Assembly: GCA_036397455.1 (NCBI GenBank)
Contig: DASWIX010000062.1
Location: 1-64,000, forward strand
From: JADFNB01 sp036397455
Lineage (GTDB): Bacteria > Gemmatimonadota > Gemmatimonadetes > Gemmatimonadales > GWC2-71-9
Reading direction: 5' to 3'
Length of the DNA: 64,000 bases
A program made the position numbers and the translations under genes. Positions 24,627 through 33,214 of this stretch are shown in pieces. Each line of letters starts with the position of its first letter. The first letter of the stretch is position 1. The notes under the pieces were generated by a model that saw only the letters and a list, made by a program, of their open reading frames with translations, did not search any database and was not told the DNA's origin.

Positions 24627-25996
24627 TGAAGCGGCTCGTCGTGGTACTCGCTTTGCTGGCCGCGTGGCCGTGCGCGGCGAGTGCCCAGGAAGACCAGATC
24701 ACGGTGCCATACACGCGCTTCGTGCTCCCCAATGGGCTCAATGTCATCCTGCACGAAGATCACACGACGCCGACGGTGAGCGTGAACCTGTGGTACAACG
24801 TCGGGTCGGGGCGGGAGAAACCCGGCCGGACCGGCTTTGCCCACTTGTTCGAGCACATCCTGTTCGAGGGGTCGGAGAACGTGCCCGAAGGGAAGTTCGA
24901 CGAATGGCTCGAAGCGGCCGGCGGGAGCAATAACGGCTCGACGAACACCGATCGAACCAACTACTGGGAGAACGTGCCGAGCAATGCCCTTGCATTAGCG
25001 TTGTTCCTCGAGTCGGATCGCATGGGACACCTGCTCGGCTCGATGTCGCAAGCGACCGTGGACGGTCAGCGCGATGTGGTGAAGAACGAGCGCCGCCAGT
25101 CCTACGAAAACCGGCCGTACGGGATGGCGTCGCTCATGCTCGATTCCGCGATGTACCCCGCCTCGCACCCGTATAGTTGGCCGACGATCGGCTCGATGGA
25201 GGACCTGTCGGCCGCCAGCTTCGAGGACGTCGTCGAGTTCTTCCGCCGGTACTACATACCCGGGAATGCGAGCCTCTCCATCGCGGGCGACATCGACGTG
25301 CCGGAGGCCCGCCGGATGGTCGAGCACTGGTTCAGCGATGTCGCCGGGGGTCAGGCCCCGGCACCGATCGATGCGCCGGTCGCCCACCTGGCCCGGGAGA
25401 AACGCATGATGATCGAGGACCGGGTTCAGCTGCCCCGCGTCTACCTGTGCTGGTTGAGTCCGGCGCTCTACGCCCCCGGTGACGCGGAACTGGATGTCGT
25501 GTCGGGGGTCCTGGGCGGGGGCAAAACGTCCCGGCTGTACCGCCGCCTCGTGTATGACATGCAGATCGCGCAGGACGTCAATGCCTACCAGGGGTCCGGC
25601 GCACTGTCTTCCCAGTTCTGCATCGTCTCCACCGCGCGCCAGGGTCACGGGCTGTCGGAAATCGAAGAAGTGATCAATGAGGAAATCGAGCGACTCAAAC
25701 GCGAGCCGCCGACGGCGCGCGAAGTGCAGCGGGTGATCAATCAGACGGAGGCGTCGTTCCTCGACCGGTTGGAGCGCATTGGCGGGTTCGGCGGCAAGGC
25801 AGACCAGCTCAACGCGTATTACACCCGGACAGGCAACCCCGATTTCTTCAACGAAGACCTGTCGCGCTACAAGGGGCTCGCTCCGACCGATATCCAGGCC
25901 GTGATCCAGACGATTCTGAACGACCGCCGCGTGGTTCTGAGTGTCGTTCCCAACGGCAAACCCGAATTGGCTGCTACCAAGCCGACCACCGATTGA
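24626..25996 (+). CDS. M16 zinc peptidase, catalytic subunit
   Basis: 456 residues. A signal peptide (LVVVLALLAAWPCAASAQ) exports it. The zinc motif HLFEH occurs in GFAHLFEHILFEGS, with the third ligand Glu in the following helix (VKNERRQS region). A single M16B-size chain. The next gene is a motif-less homologue, so the two form the split, half-active heterodimer seen in many bacterial M16B enzymes. Coupled to ctaG through TGATG. Confidence 0.92.
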   Translation: MKRLVVVLALLAAWPCAASAQEDQITVPYTRFVLPNGLNVILHEDHTTPTVSVNLWYNVGSGREKPGRTGFAHLFEHILFEGSENVPEGKFDEWLEAAGGSNNGSTNTDRTNYWENVPSNALALALFLESDRMGHLLGSMSQATVDGQRDVVKNERRQSYENRPYGMASLMLDSAMYPASHPYSWPTIGSMEDLSAASFEDVVEFFRRYYIPGNASLSIAGDIDVPEARRMVEHWFSDVAGGQAPAPIDAPVAHLAREKRMMIEDRVQLPRVYLCWLSPALYAPGDAELDVVSGVLGGGKTSRLYRRLVYDMQIAQDVNAYQGSGALSSQFCIVSTARQGHGLSEIEEVINEEIERLKREPPTAREVQRVINQTEASFLDRLERIGGFGGKADQLNAYYTRTGNPDFFNEDLSRYKGLAPTDIQAVIQTILNDRRVVLSVVPNGKPELAATKPTTD

Positions 25997-26009
25997 GGAG
26001 GACGACCCC

Positions 26010-27488
26010 ATGACTCGCGAAAAGCGGATGCGGACCGCGGTGGTCCCCAGTCTTGCCATCGGCACCCTGCTCGCGATCGGGTCGGCGCCGGCGGGCGCCC
26101 AGGCGCTCGACCGTAGCAAGCCGCCGGAACTGGGACCTCCGCCGACCCTCAACCTCCCGGCGATCGCCCGGCAGTCGCTGTCCAACGGCCTGCAATTCAT
26201 TCATATGGCCAAGCCGGGCGTCCCACTGGTCCAGGTCAACGTGGTAGTGAAAGCGGGTTCGATACTCGATCCGCCGGACCGTCTCGGACTGGCATCGATG
26301 ACGGCGGCCATGCTGGATGAGGGTGCAGGTGATCGGGATGCGCTGGCGTTCGCGGATGCGATCGAGTACCTCGGCGCGAGCATCCGCGTCAGCGGTGACC
26401 TGCATTCGACCACGATTTCGCTGCACACGCCGGTCGCAAAGCTGGACGAATCGCTCGCGTTGCTGGCTGATGTCGTACTCCGTCCGGCCTTTGCGGCGGA
26501 GGAACTCGATCGGCAGCGCCGGCAGCGGTTGACCGCACTCGTGCAATGGCGTGACGAGCCCCGGGCCCTGGCGCAGGTGATCTACGACCGAACGCTGTAC
26601 GGCGACCGGCACCCCTACGGCCGCTCCAGCTTCGGGACGGCGCAGGCGCTGCAAGCGATGCGAGTGGACGACCTGCGGCGCTTTCACGAGCGGTATTTCG
26701 TTTCCAGCAACGCCGCCATCGTGGTCGTCGGTGACATCGGTCGCGAAGACGCGATGGCCCGGACCCAGCGGGCCTTCGGTCAGTGGCGCCCGGGCGAGGT
26801 GGCCGAGCAGCGGGTGCCCGAAGCGCGGCAGGTCGCCCGACGAGAAGTGATTCTGGTGGACAAGCCCGGTGCCGCCCAATCCGAAATCCGCATCGGGCGG
26901 ATCGGCGCCCCGCGCAACACGGAGGACTACTACGCGCTGATCGTCATGAACACGATCCTCGGCGGGTCGTTCGCGTCACGGCTGAACCAGAAGCTTCGTG
27001 AGGAGAAGCAATACACCTACGGAGCGCGGTCGTCGTTTTCGTTCCGGCCATCAGCGGGTCCGTTCACCGCCGGTGCGGGCGTTCAGACCGCCGTGACCGA
27101 CAGTTCACTGGTCGAGTTCATGCGTGAGCTCAACGGCATCATCGAGTCGGTGACCGACGAGGAGATGACCCGCGCCCGGAACTATGTGGCGCTCCGCTTC
27201 CCTCAGGGACTCGAGGCGGTATCACAGATCGCCGGCGGACTGGAGCTGTTGTACCAGTACGATCTCCCCGCCGACTACTTCAACACCTACGTGCCCACTA
27301 TCCTGCGCGTCACGAAAGACGACGTCATGCGCGTGGCGCGGGCGTACATCGATCCGGCACGCGTTGCCGTCATTGTGGTGGGCGACCGGGCCGTGATCGA
27401 GCAGGGTGTCAGAGCGTTGAACCTCGGCCCGCTGCGCATCCTTTCGGTCGAGGACGTGCTCGGGCCCGCGCCGCAGATCGGCAGCTAG
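26010..27488 (+). CDS. M16 peptidase-like, non-catalytic subunit
   Basis: 492 residues with signal peptide (VPSLAIGTLLAIGSAPAGAQ). The M16 fold is clear (LSNGLQFIHMAKPG, VNVVVKAGSILDPPDRLGLA, FASRLNQKLREEKQYTYGA with the conserved R/Y substrate segment), but the HxxEH site reads MTAAMLDE, so no zinc is bound. It should clamp substrate for the upstream catalytic chain. GAGGAGG precedes the ATG. Its TAG stop is shared with the convergent symporter gene. Confidence 0.9.
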   Translation: MTREKRMRTAVVPSLAIGTLLAIGSAPAGAQALDRSKPPELGPPPTLNLPAIARQSLSNGLQFIHMAKPGVPLVQVNVVVKAGSILDPPDRLGLASMTAAMLDEGAGDRDALAFADAIEYLGASIRVSGDLHSTTISLHTPVAKLDESLALLADVVLRPAFAAEELDRQRRQRLTALVQWRDEPRALAQVIYDRTLYGDRHPYGRSSFGTAQALQAMRVDDLRRFHERYFVSSNAAIVVVGDIGREDAMARTQRAFGQWRPGEVAEQRVPEARQVARREVILVDKPGAAQSEIRIGRIGAPRNTEDYYALIVMNTILGGSFASRLNQKLREEKQYTYGARSSFSFRPSAGPFTAGAGVQTAVTDSSLVEFMRELNGIIESVTDEEMTRARNYVALRFPQGLEAVSQIAGGLELLYQYDLPADYFNTYVPTILRVTKDDVMRVARAYIDPARVAVIVVGDRAVIEQGVRALNLGPLRILSVEDVLGPAPQIGS

Positions 27489-29026
27489 TCCGGTGCTGCG
27501 GTGGGAGGGCGATGCCCTCCCACCGGCGGCCGGTCCGAACCGTGTGACGCACGCATCGCGTCGAACATCGCCGTGGTGTCGTCCGGGGGGCGCGTGAATC
27601 GGCTGACGATAACCGTGGCGAAGAGCGCGGCGGCGAACGCGGGGATCAACTCGTACAGCGTGGCCTTCAGCGCAGGTGTGTAGTACCAGATCACGACCGT
27701 GGCGGTGCCGGTCACCATACCCGCGAGCACACCGGCGCTGGTCGTTCCCCTCCAGTAGATGGCCAGCAGCGAGGTCGGGCCCAGCGCGGCGCCCAGACCT
27801 GCCCACGCGAACAGGACCAGCCAGAACACGACCTGATTCGCGATGATCCCGAATCCGAGTGCGGCTGCCACCAGGACAACGACACTCACGCGGCTCAACA
27901 GCACGAGGCGGGCCTGGGGGAGCGTCTCACCTCGATGCAGAATCTTCTCGTAGAGATCCCGCACGAGGGCGGAGGCGGCGACGAGCAGCTGGGAGTCGGC
28001 GGTAGACATGATGGCGGCAAAGATCGAGGCGACGACCACCCCAAACAGGACGGGATGCAAGTGCTGCTGCGCCAGCATGGGGTACAGGGTCTCGGTGTCG
28101 CTCCCGGGTAGCATGTCCGGGGTCGGGAAGGAGATCCTGCCGGCGAGGCCGATCATGACCGCCCCGACACCCATCACCACGTTCCAGACCGTCCCGACGG
28201 CGGCGGCGAACCGGAGCTGCGCCGGGTCGTCGATCGCCATGAAGCGCACGACGATATGCGGGTTGCCTGGCGAGCCAAGCCCAATGCCGATGAATCCGAT
28301 GCCGGCACCGGCGGCGATGGCGGTGGGGTCGACAAACGTGGGATCGAACGCGCGCAACTGGCTCAGGACCGGGTCGAGCCCACCGGCGTGCAGCACCGCG
28401 ATCACCGGGAGGAGTACGAGTGCGAAGATCATCACCAGTCCCTGGACCATGTCGGTCAGGCTCACGGCGAGGAATCCACCCAGTACCGTGTACACGAGAA
28501 CGATGCCTGCCGTCACCAGCAGTCCGGTGGTGTGATTCAGCCCGAAACTCCCCGCGAACGCCTTGCCGCCGCCTACGAACTGCGCGGCGACATAGCCGAC
28601 CATGAAGACGAGAATCACCGTGATCAGCGCGAGGCGCAGCACCGGCGATCCGCCGAACCTGGCATCGAAGAAGTCCGGCAGCGTGACGCAATCGTGCCGC
28701 TCGCTGAATCGCCGCAAGCGGGGCCCATAGGAAAGGAAGAGGAACAGCTCGACCACCGTGTATCCGGTGACGGCCCAGATGGCGCCGGCGCCACGCATGT
28801 ACGCCATCCCGGTCACCCCCAGGAGCAGCCACGCGCTGCGGCCCGACACCACGGCCGACACCGCCACCACGAAACGGTGCATCCGCCGCCCACCCACGAA
28901 GAACTCGCTCACCCCGGCGGACGAAAAGCGTGTGGCGTAGACACCGATCCCGATCACGACGAGGAGATAGCCGACGAACGCGGCGACGGCATAGCCGTTG
29001 GCGGTGACGGTGACGGTTTCTTGCAT
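27485..29026 (-). CDS. sodium:solute symporter (SSS/PutP family)
   Basis: 513 residues from ATG at 29026, about thirteen membrane helices. SSS signatures: EFFVGGRRMHRFVVAVSAVVS in the N-terminal half, and IGLGSPGNPHIVVRFMAI and SIFAAIMSTADSQLLVAAS in the core, the latter with the Na2-site Ser/Thr pair. Best fit is the proline-type PutP group. The frame continues upstream opposite the cyclodeaminase gene; that part is shadow. Divergent neighbour is an amino-acid-type enzyme, consistent with amino-acid use. Confidence 0.92.
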   Translation of the reverse strand: MQETVTVTANGYAVAAFVGYLLVVIGIGVYATRFSSAGVSEFFVGGRRMHRFVVAVSAVVSGRSAWLLLGVTGMAYMRGAGAIWAVTGYTVVELFLFLSYGPRLRRFSERHDCVTLPDFFDARFGGSPVLRLALITVILVFMVGYVAAQFVGGGKAFAGSFGLNHTTGLLVTAGIVLVYTVLGGFLAVSLTDMVQGLVMIFALVLLPVIAVLHAGGLDPVLSQLRAFDPTFVDPTAIAAGAGIGFIGIGLGSPGNPHIVVRFMAIDDPAQLRFAAAVGTVWNVVMGVGAVMIGLAGRISFPTPDMLPGSDTETLYPMLAQQHLHPVLFGVVVASIFAAIMSTADSQLLVAASALVRDLYEKILHRGETLPQARLVLLSRVSVVVLVAAALGFGIIANQVVFWLVLFAWAGLGAALGPTSLLAIYWRGTTSAGVLAGMVTGTATVVIWYYTPALKATLYELIPAFAAALFATVIVSRFTRPPDDTTAMFDAMRASHGSDRPPVGGHRPPTAAPD

Positions 29027-29093
29027 CGTTGCGCGGGTTGAAGAGGGAGGGAATGTTACGCGGGTCGCCGAGCCACGCCAGCCAAAGGGGTGT

Positions 29094-30032
29094 ATGCGAA
29101 CCATCACCGCCGGGGAGGTCCGCGCCGCGCTGCCCATGACGCGGGCAATCGATGTCATGCGCGAGGCGTTCACGTTGCTCGCGCGCGGCGAGGTAGAGAT
29201 GCCGTTGCGGACGGCGGTGTCGCTGCCGGGCGGCGGGACGTTTCTCACGATGTCGGCCCGGGCGGGCAGCGCCTTTGGAGCCAAGCTGGTGGCCGTGCTG
29301 CCGCATAACCCCGCCCGCAGGCTTCCGGCGGTGCAGGCCATGGTGGTGATGTTCGATTCCGAGAGCGGGGCGCCGGCGGCGCTGATCGACGGCGACGCGC
29401 TCACCGCGATTCGCACCGGAGCGGTCAGCGGCCTCGCGACCGATCTCCTCGCGCGGCCGGACGCGCGTCGCGTGGCGATCCTCGGGTCCGGCCGCCAGGC
29501 GCGGACTCAGCTCGAGGCGGTGTGCGCCGTCCGGGCGGTCGATGCCGTCACGGTCTGGTCGCGCTCGGCGAGCAACGCGGGGCAATTCGCTGCGGAGATG
29601 GCCGGTGTCGGCGGCGTACCGAGAGGCATCGCGGTGGCGCGGTCGGTCGCCGCCGCCGTGGACGGGGCCGACATCGTGTGCACCGCGACGCCGGCGGCCA
29701 GACCCATCCTGGTCGCCGGGCACGTGCGACCCGGCATGCACATCAATGCCGTGGGATCGTTCACCCGCGGGATGTGCGAGTTCGAACCGGGAATCCTGAG
29801 GGATGCCCGCGTGATCGTGGATCAGCGGGAGGCGGCCCTGGCGGAGGCGGGGGAGGTGATCGCCGCTGTGGAGGGTGGGCTCGTGCCGGCGGAGGCGCTG
29901 ATCGAGTTGGGCGATCTCGTGAACGGCGCAGCTGTCGGGCGCGACCACGATCGGGCCGTCACGCTGTTCAAGTCGGTGGGGTTGGCGGTGCAGGATGTGG
30001 TGGCCGGGGCGAGCCTGTGTTCTGGGAGTTGA
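29094..30032 (+). CDS. ornithine cyclodeaminase/mu-crystallin family
   Basis: 312 residues from ATG at 29094 with AAAGGGG upstream. Family features: MRTITAGEVRAALPM start, GDALTAIRTGAVSGLAT, the NAD(P) fold VAILGSGRQARTQLEAV, and GMHINAVGSF followed by a late acidic stretch RVIVDQREAALAEAGEV. Members include ornithine cyclodeaminase, alanine dehydrogenase and ketimine reductases; the substrate cannot be chosen from sequence alone. Divergent from the PutP-like carrier, which may supply its substrate. Confidence 0.9.
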   Translation: MRTITAGEVRAALPMTRAIDVMREAFTLLARGEVEMPLRTAVSLPGGGTFLTMSARAGSAFGAKLVAVLPHNPARRLPAVQAMVVMFDSESGAPAALIDGDALTAIRTGAVSGLATDLLARPDARRVAILGSGRQARTQLEAVCAVRAVDAVTVWSRSASNAGQFAAEMAGVGGVPRGIAVARSVAAAVDGADIVCTATPAARPILVAGHVRPGMHINAVGSFTRGMCEFEPGILRDARVIVDQREAALAEAGEVIAAVEGGLVPAEALIELGDLVNGAAVGRDHDRAVTLFKSVGLAVQDVVAGASLCSGS

Positions 30033-30190
30033 CGTCGCCGGGGCGGTTCTTGACCGTTACTTGACTCCCCAGGCGTATCGTCGGCACTGCCATGTGAATG
30101 ATGCCACTCGGCCTGTGCTGGCGCCCCCTTGGACCGCACGGTATTATCGGCCGGGTGCAACCGGACCACGTCGAGGAGGGGGTGACCGGA
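30033..30190. other. intergenic region before the protease unit
   Basis: 158 nt. TATTAT at 30142-30147 could be a -10 box about 44 nt before the metalloprotease ATG, but no good -35 stands 16-18 nt upstream. GAGGAGGGGG just before the ATG is a strong ribosome site. No hairpin terminator for the preceding gene is evident. Confidence 0.4.
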
Positions 30191-31660
30191 ATGCACCGCT
30201 CCGCGCCTCAAGCTGGATTCATCACCGGACCTGCTCTTGTCCGGCGTGATCTCCCCGTGTCCGGAGCCCGGCCCCATCGCCTCCGGTCGCATGACGGGTT
30301 CACCCTGGTAGCAGTGCTCGTCATCGTTGCGGTGGGGTTGGTCGTCGCCGTGGTCATCTACCTCTTGTGTCTGAAACCCCACGGTCCTTCGGTCGGCTAC
30401 GTGGAGATCGTGCCCACCTCCGTCGTCGCCACCCCTGAGGCCTCGCTTCGCCTTTACGCGCGTGCCCTCGACGAGAACCGCGAGGTCGTGAACGTGGGCG
30501 GGGAGGTCGCGAGTTGGCGGTCGGACCCCGTCGGGGTGGCGTTCAGCAACATCCGAGGGCTCTGGGTGGAGATGGAGCTTCCACCGGCCGCGGGCCCGAT
30601 CAGCGTTTGGGCGAAGGTCAAGGGCAAGGAAAGTCCGCCTGCGTCCGTGACGGTTGTTGCGAGTGCGGCGACGCCGGGGGAGGACTGGGCGAGAGTGAAA
30701 ACGGGCACCGGCGAGGTCCCCGCCGCCGTGTTGATGGACGCAGCGCACGTGGGAACGGCCTGCGTGACGGACATGGTGGTCGCGGTGACCGAAGAGGGGC
30801 CCATCGGAGACAATCTCACGGACAGGACCCCGTGCCCGAACGAGAGCGCGGTGTTCTCGGCAAGCCAGGCCCCGGTCCTGCGGCTCGCACCGAACCAGGT
30901 TCCGTGGACAGACAATGCAGGGGACGTACTGCAGCAACCGACCGCGGCGCTCGTACAACTCTCGGTTTACGTCTGGACGGCCGTCCCGGTCGACCAGGCT
31001 TCCGAGGTTTCGAATGACGCGGACAAGGACATCGACCTGGCCAACCGGCTCTTCTCCGAGAATCGTGTCGGGATCACGATCGTGCGACAGGTGGTTACCG
31101 CGTCGCAGCTCGACGAGACGACGGTCGACATCGCCGACCTGTATTGCAGCGACGCGGAAACGCTGTTCAATCGCGATTTCGACGGGATGAGCGTCTCGGC
31201 CGCGGTTCACGTGATCTATGTGACTGCCATCGAAGGCGAAGACCGCGGGTTTACCTGCCTTCGCGACGACGCCGCTCGGGCTGACGGGCTCATGTTCATC
31301 GCGGTTGAGGGACGGGCGGCAACGACACTGGCCCACGAGGTCGGCCACCTGCTGTCACTCCTCCTGCCGCCGGCGTATCAGGGCCACACCAACATGCTCC
31401 ATGGGTTTGACCAGCAGAATCTGATGTGGGGACGTATCTCGTTGGACATTGCGGAGGCGCGGGACCATTTCTCGATAGGGCAAGTGTACCGGATGCACTT
31501 CGATGACAATTCGTTCCTGAACTATCGAGGCGTACGGTCCGGCGGCACACGCGGCGCGTGTCCGTGCAATCCCTACGACGATGTCGGGCCACCGGCGTGT
31601 CCGGTCCTCTCCAAGGACTTGATCCCGCGCGCCCTCGGACCGTCGAACCCATGCCCGTGA
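30191..31660 (+). CDS. HExxH metalloprotease with pseudopilin-like N-terminus
   Basis: 489 residues from ATG at 30191 (strong GGAGG site 10 nt upstream). Residues 36-50 read GFTLVAVLVIVAVGL: a prepilin-peptidase-like G/FTLV junction followed by a hydrophobic helix (38-59), but the Glu at +5 is Ala41. Residues ~70-160 look beta-rich (SVVATPEASLRLYARALDEN; Ig-like). The catalytic motif HEVGH is at 382-386, with GHTNMLH and a Met-turn-like NLMWG after it, as in metzincin-type zinc proteases. Several Cys near the end (ACPCN, ACPV, NPCP) could form disulfides. First of four tightly packed genes; overlaps the next by 10 nt. Confidence 0.75.
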   Translation: MHRSAPQAGFITGPALVRRDLPVSGARPHRLRSHDGFTLVAVLVIVAVGLVVAVVIYLLCLKPHGPSVGYVEIVPTSVVATPEASLRLYARALDENREVVNVGGEVASWRSDPVGVAFSNIRGLWVEMELPPAAGPISVWAKVKGKESPPASVTVVASAATPGEDWARVKTGTGEVPAAVLMDAAHVGTACVTDMVVAVTEEGPIGDNLTDRTPCPNESAVFSASQAPVLRLAPNQVPWTDNAGDVLQQPTAALVQLSVYVWTAVPVDQASEVSNDADKDIDLANRLFSENRVGITIVRQVVTASQLDETTVDIADLYCSDAETLFNRDFDGMSVSAAVHVIYVTAIEGEDRGFTCLRDDAARADGLMFIAVEGRAATTLAHEVGHLLSLLLPPAYQGHTNMLHGFDQQNLMWGRISLDIAEARDHFSIGQVYRMHFDDNSFLNYRGVRSGGTRGACPCNPYDDVGPPACPVLSKDLIPRALGPSNPCP

Positions 31661-33210
31661 CCACCCGATTCGCAAGGGTTCGGACCGTCTGCGTCACGGC
31701 GATCGCGTTTGCCGGCGGGTGTTCGTCTCCGGTCGATCCGGTCATCACGTCGGCGTTGGAGTGCGATCATTGTCTGGCGAACGAGCGGGATACGACGGCA
31801 TTGCGCAGGCTGGGTGACGACGCGGTCGGCCCCCTGACGCACGCGTTACGGGGTCCCACGGCGGATCAACTCGAGAATCTGCGCTACCAGTTCTCGGCCC
31901 AATCTGCCCGGATCGCCGCCACCGGCTCTGATTCGGCATTGTACGTGAACCGGCTTCTGTCCAATGCGCGTGCACAGTACCAGAAGCGCGCTGCCCAGGC
32001 GCTCGCCGTGATTGCAACTCCGGGCGCGGTGGCAGCCCTGCAGCTCGCTCTGTCCGATCAGGCTTCGGGGCGGGTCGCCTACCGTGCGGACGTGCTTCCG
32101 GTCATTCATCGCGCGATCGCCGACGCGACGGGCGTCGTGACGTGGAAGCTGGTGAGTGCCGGCCTTCACCATACCTGCGGTGTCCTCGCGTCGGGCGACA
32201 CGTATTGCTGGGGCCTGAACCTGAGCGGGCAACTCGGACAATACGCGCCCGGCCCGCCCGCGTTGGCCCCGGTCCGAGTCGTAGCGGGGTACCGAGCCGA
32301 TTCGGTCGAGGCCGGCCAACTGCATACCTGTGGCATGCTCTATGGCCGCGAAGCGTTCTGCTGGGGTCTGAATTCCTCGGGCCAGCTTGGCGACGGGTCG
32401 CGCGATGACAAGCCGCGGCCGGGCCGCGTCGCCGGCACGCGCCGCTGGGTGAGTTTGAGTGCCGGTGGGCAGCACAGCTGCGGGGTCGCGGCCGCGAGCG
32501 GTGGCACGTGGTGCTGGGGCTGGAACCGTCGGGGACAGCTGGGTGATGGTACGGGCGTGGATTCCGACAGCGCGGTGCGCGTGCAGGGACCACTCGTGTT
32601 CCGTTCGGTGTCCACTGGCTCGAACCACACGTGCGCCGACAGCGTGATTGGCGGAACGGCGTTCTGTTGGGGGGACAACGGCAACGGGCAACTCGGCGAC
32701 GGCAGCATCGATTCGCGGTCGGCCCCGGTATCGGTACTGGTGTCCTCTGGAGCGGCACTCACCGTGTCGGCGCTGAGTGCCGGGCAGACGCATTCGTGTG
32801 CCTTGTCTCCCAACGGCGATGCGCTCTGCTGGGGGTCAAACGGCGCTGGGCAGCTCGGCATCGGTGCGTCCGGCGACCGCAACAGAGCCACGCTCGTGAG
32901 CGGCGGCATCACGTTCTCGGGAATCTCGGCGGGAGGGTATCACACCTGCGCAGTCACGGGGACCGGTGCGGCATACTGCTGGGGCCGCAACCAGGAGGGC
33001 CAGCTCGGCGACGGGACCACGACCGACCGCCCAGTCCCCACCGCCGTCGTAGGTGGGCATGTCTTTGCGGTGGTGAGCGCCGGTGTGAATCACACCTGCG
33101 GCGTGACACGGATGGGGGAGGCGTTCTGCTGGGGACTCGGAGGCGGGCGTTTGGGTACGGGGAGCCCCGCGAATTCCAGCGAACCGAGGCCCGTCGCCAA
33201 ACCTCAGTGA
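31651..33210 (+). CDS. RCC1-repeat lipoprotein
   Basis: 519 residues. A lipobox-like start (AIAFAGGCSS) anchors it. Residues ~40-165 are helical and HEAT-like (AVGPLTHALRG, AAQALAVIATPGAVAALQLA). From ~165 on there are seven RCC1 blades, each with a HTC/HSC ... CWGxNxxGQLG pattern, i.e. a full seven-bladed propeller with two Cys per blade that could be disulfide-bonded. Extracellular RCC1 propellers of this type are likely binding surfaces. It begins inside the protease gene and ends 4 nt before the kinase gene. Confidence 0.88.
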   Translation: MPVTTRFARVRTVCVTAIAFAGGCSSPVDPVITSALECDHCLANERDTTALRRLGDDAVGPLTHALRGPTADQLENLRYQFSAQSARIAATGSDSALYVNRLLSNARAQYQKRAAQALAVIATPGAVAALQLALSDQASGRVAYRADVLPVIHRAIADATGVVTWKLVSAGLHHTCGVLASGDTYCWGLNLSGQLGQYAPGPPALAPVRVVAGYRADSVEAGQLHTCGMLYGREAFCWGLNSSGQLGDGSRDDKPRPGRVAGTRRWVSLSAGGQHSCGVAAASGGTWCWGWNRRGQLGDGTGVDSDSAVRVQGPLVFRSVSTGSNHTCADSVIGGTAFCWGDNGNGQLGDGSIDSRSAPVSVLVSSGAALTVSALSAGQTHSCALSPNGDALCWGSNGAGQLGIGASGDRNRATLVSGGITFSGISAGGYHTCAVTGTGAAYCWGRNQEGQLGDGTTTDRPVPTAVVGGHVFAVVSAGVNHTCGVTRMGEAFCWGLGGGRLGTGSPANSSEPRPVAKPQ

Positions 33211-33214
33211 TGCC

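Noticed and set aside
27927..29948. 673-codon minus-strand frame crossing the symporter and cyclodeaminase genes
   Set aside because: Arg/His/Gly-rich with no domain; it overlaps two genes with clear family signatures.
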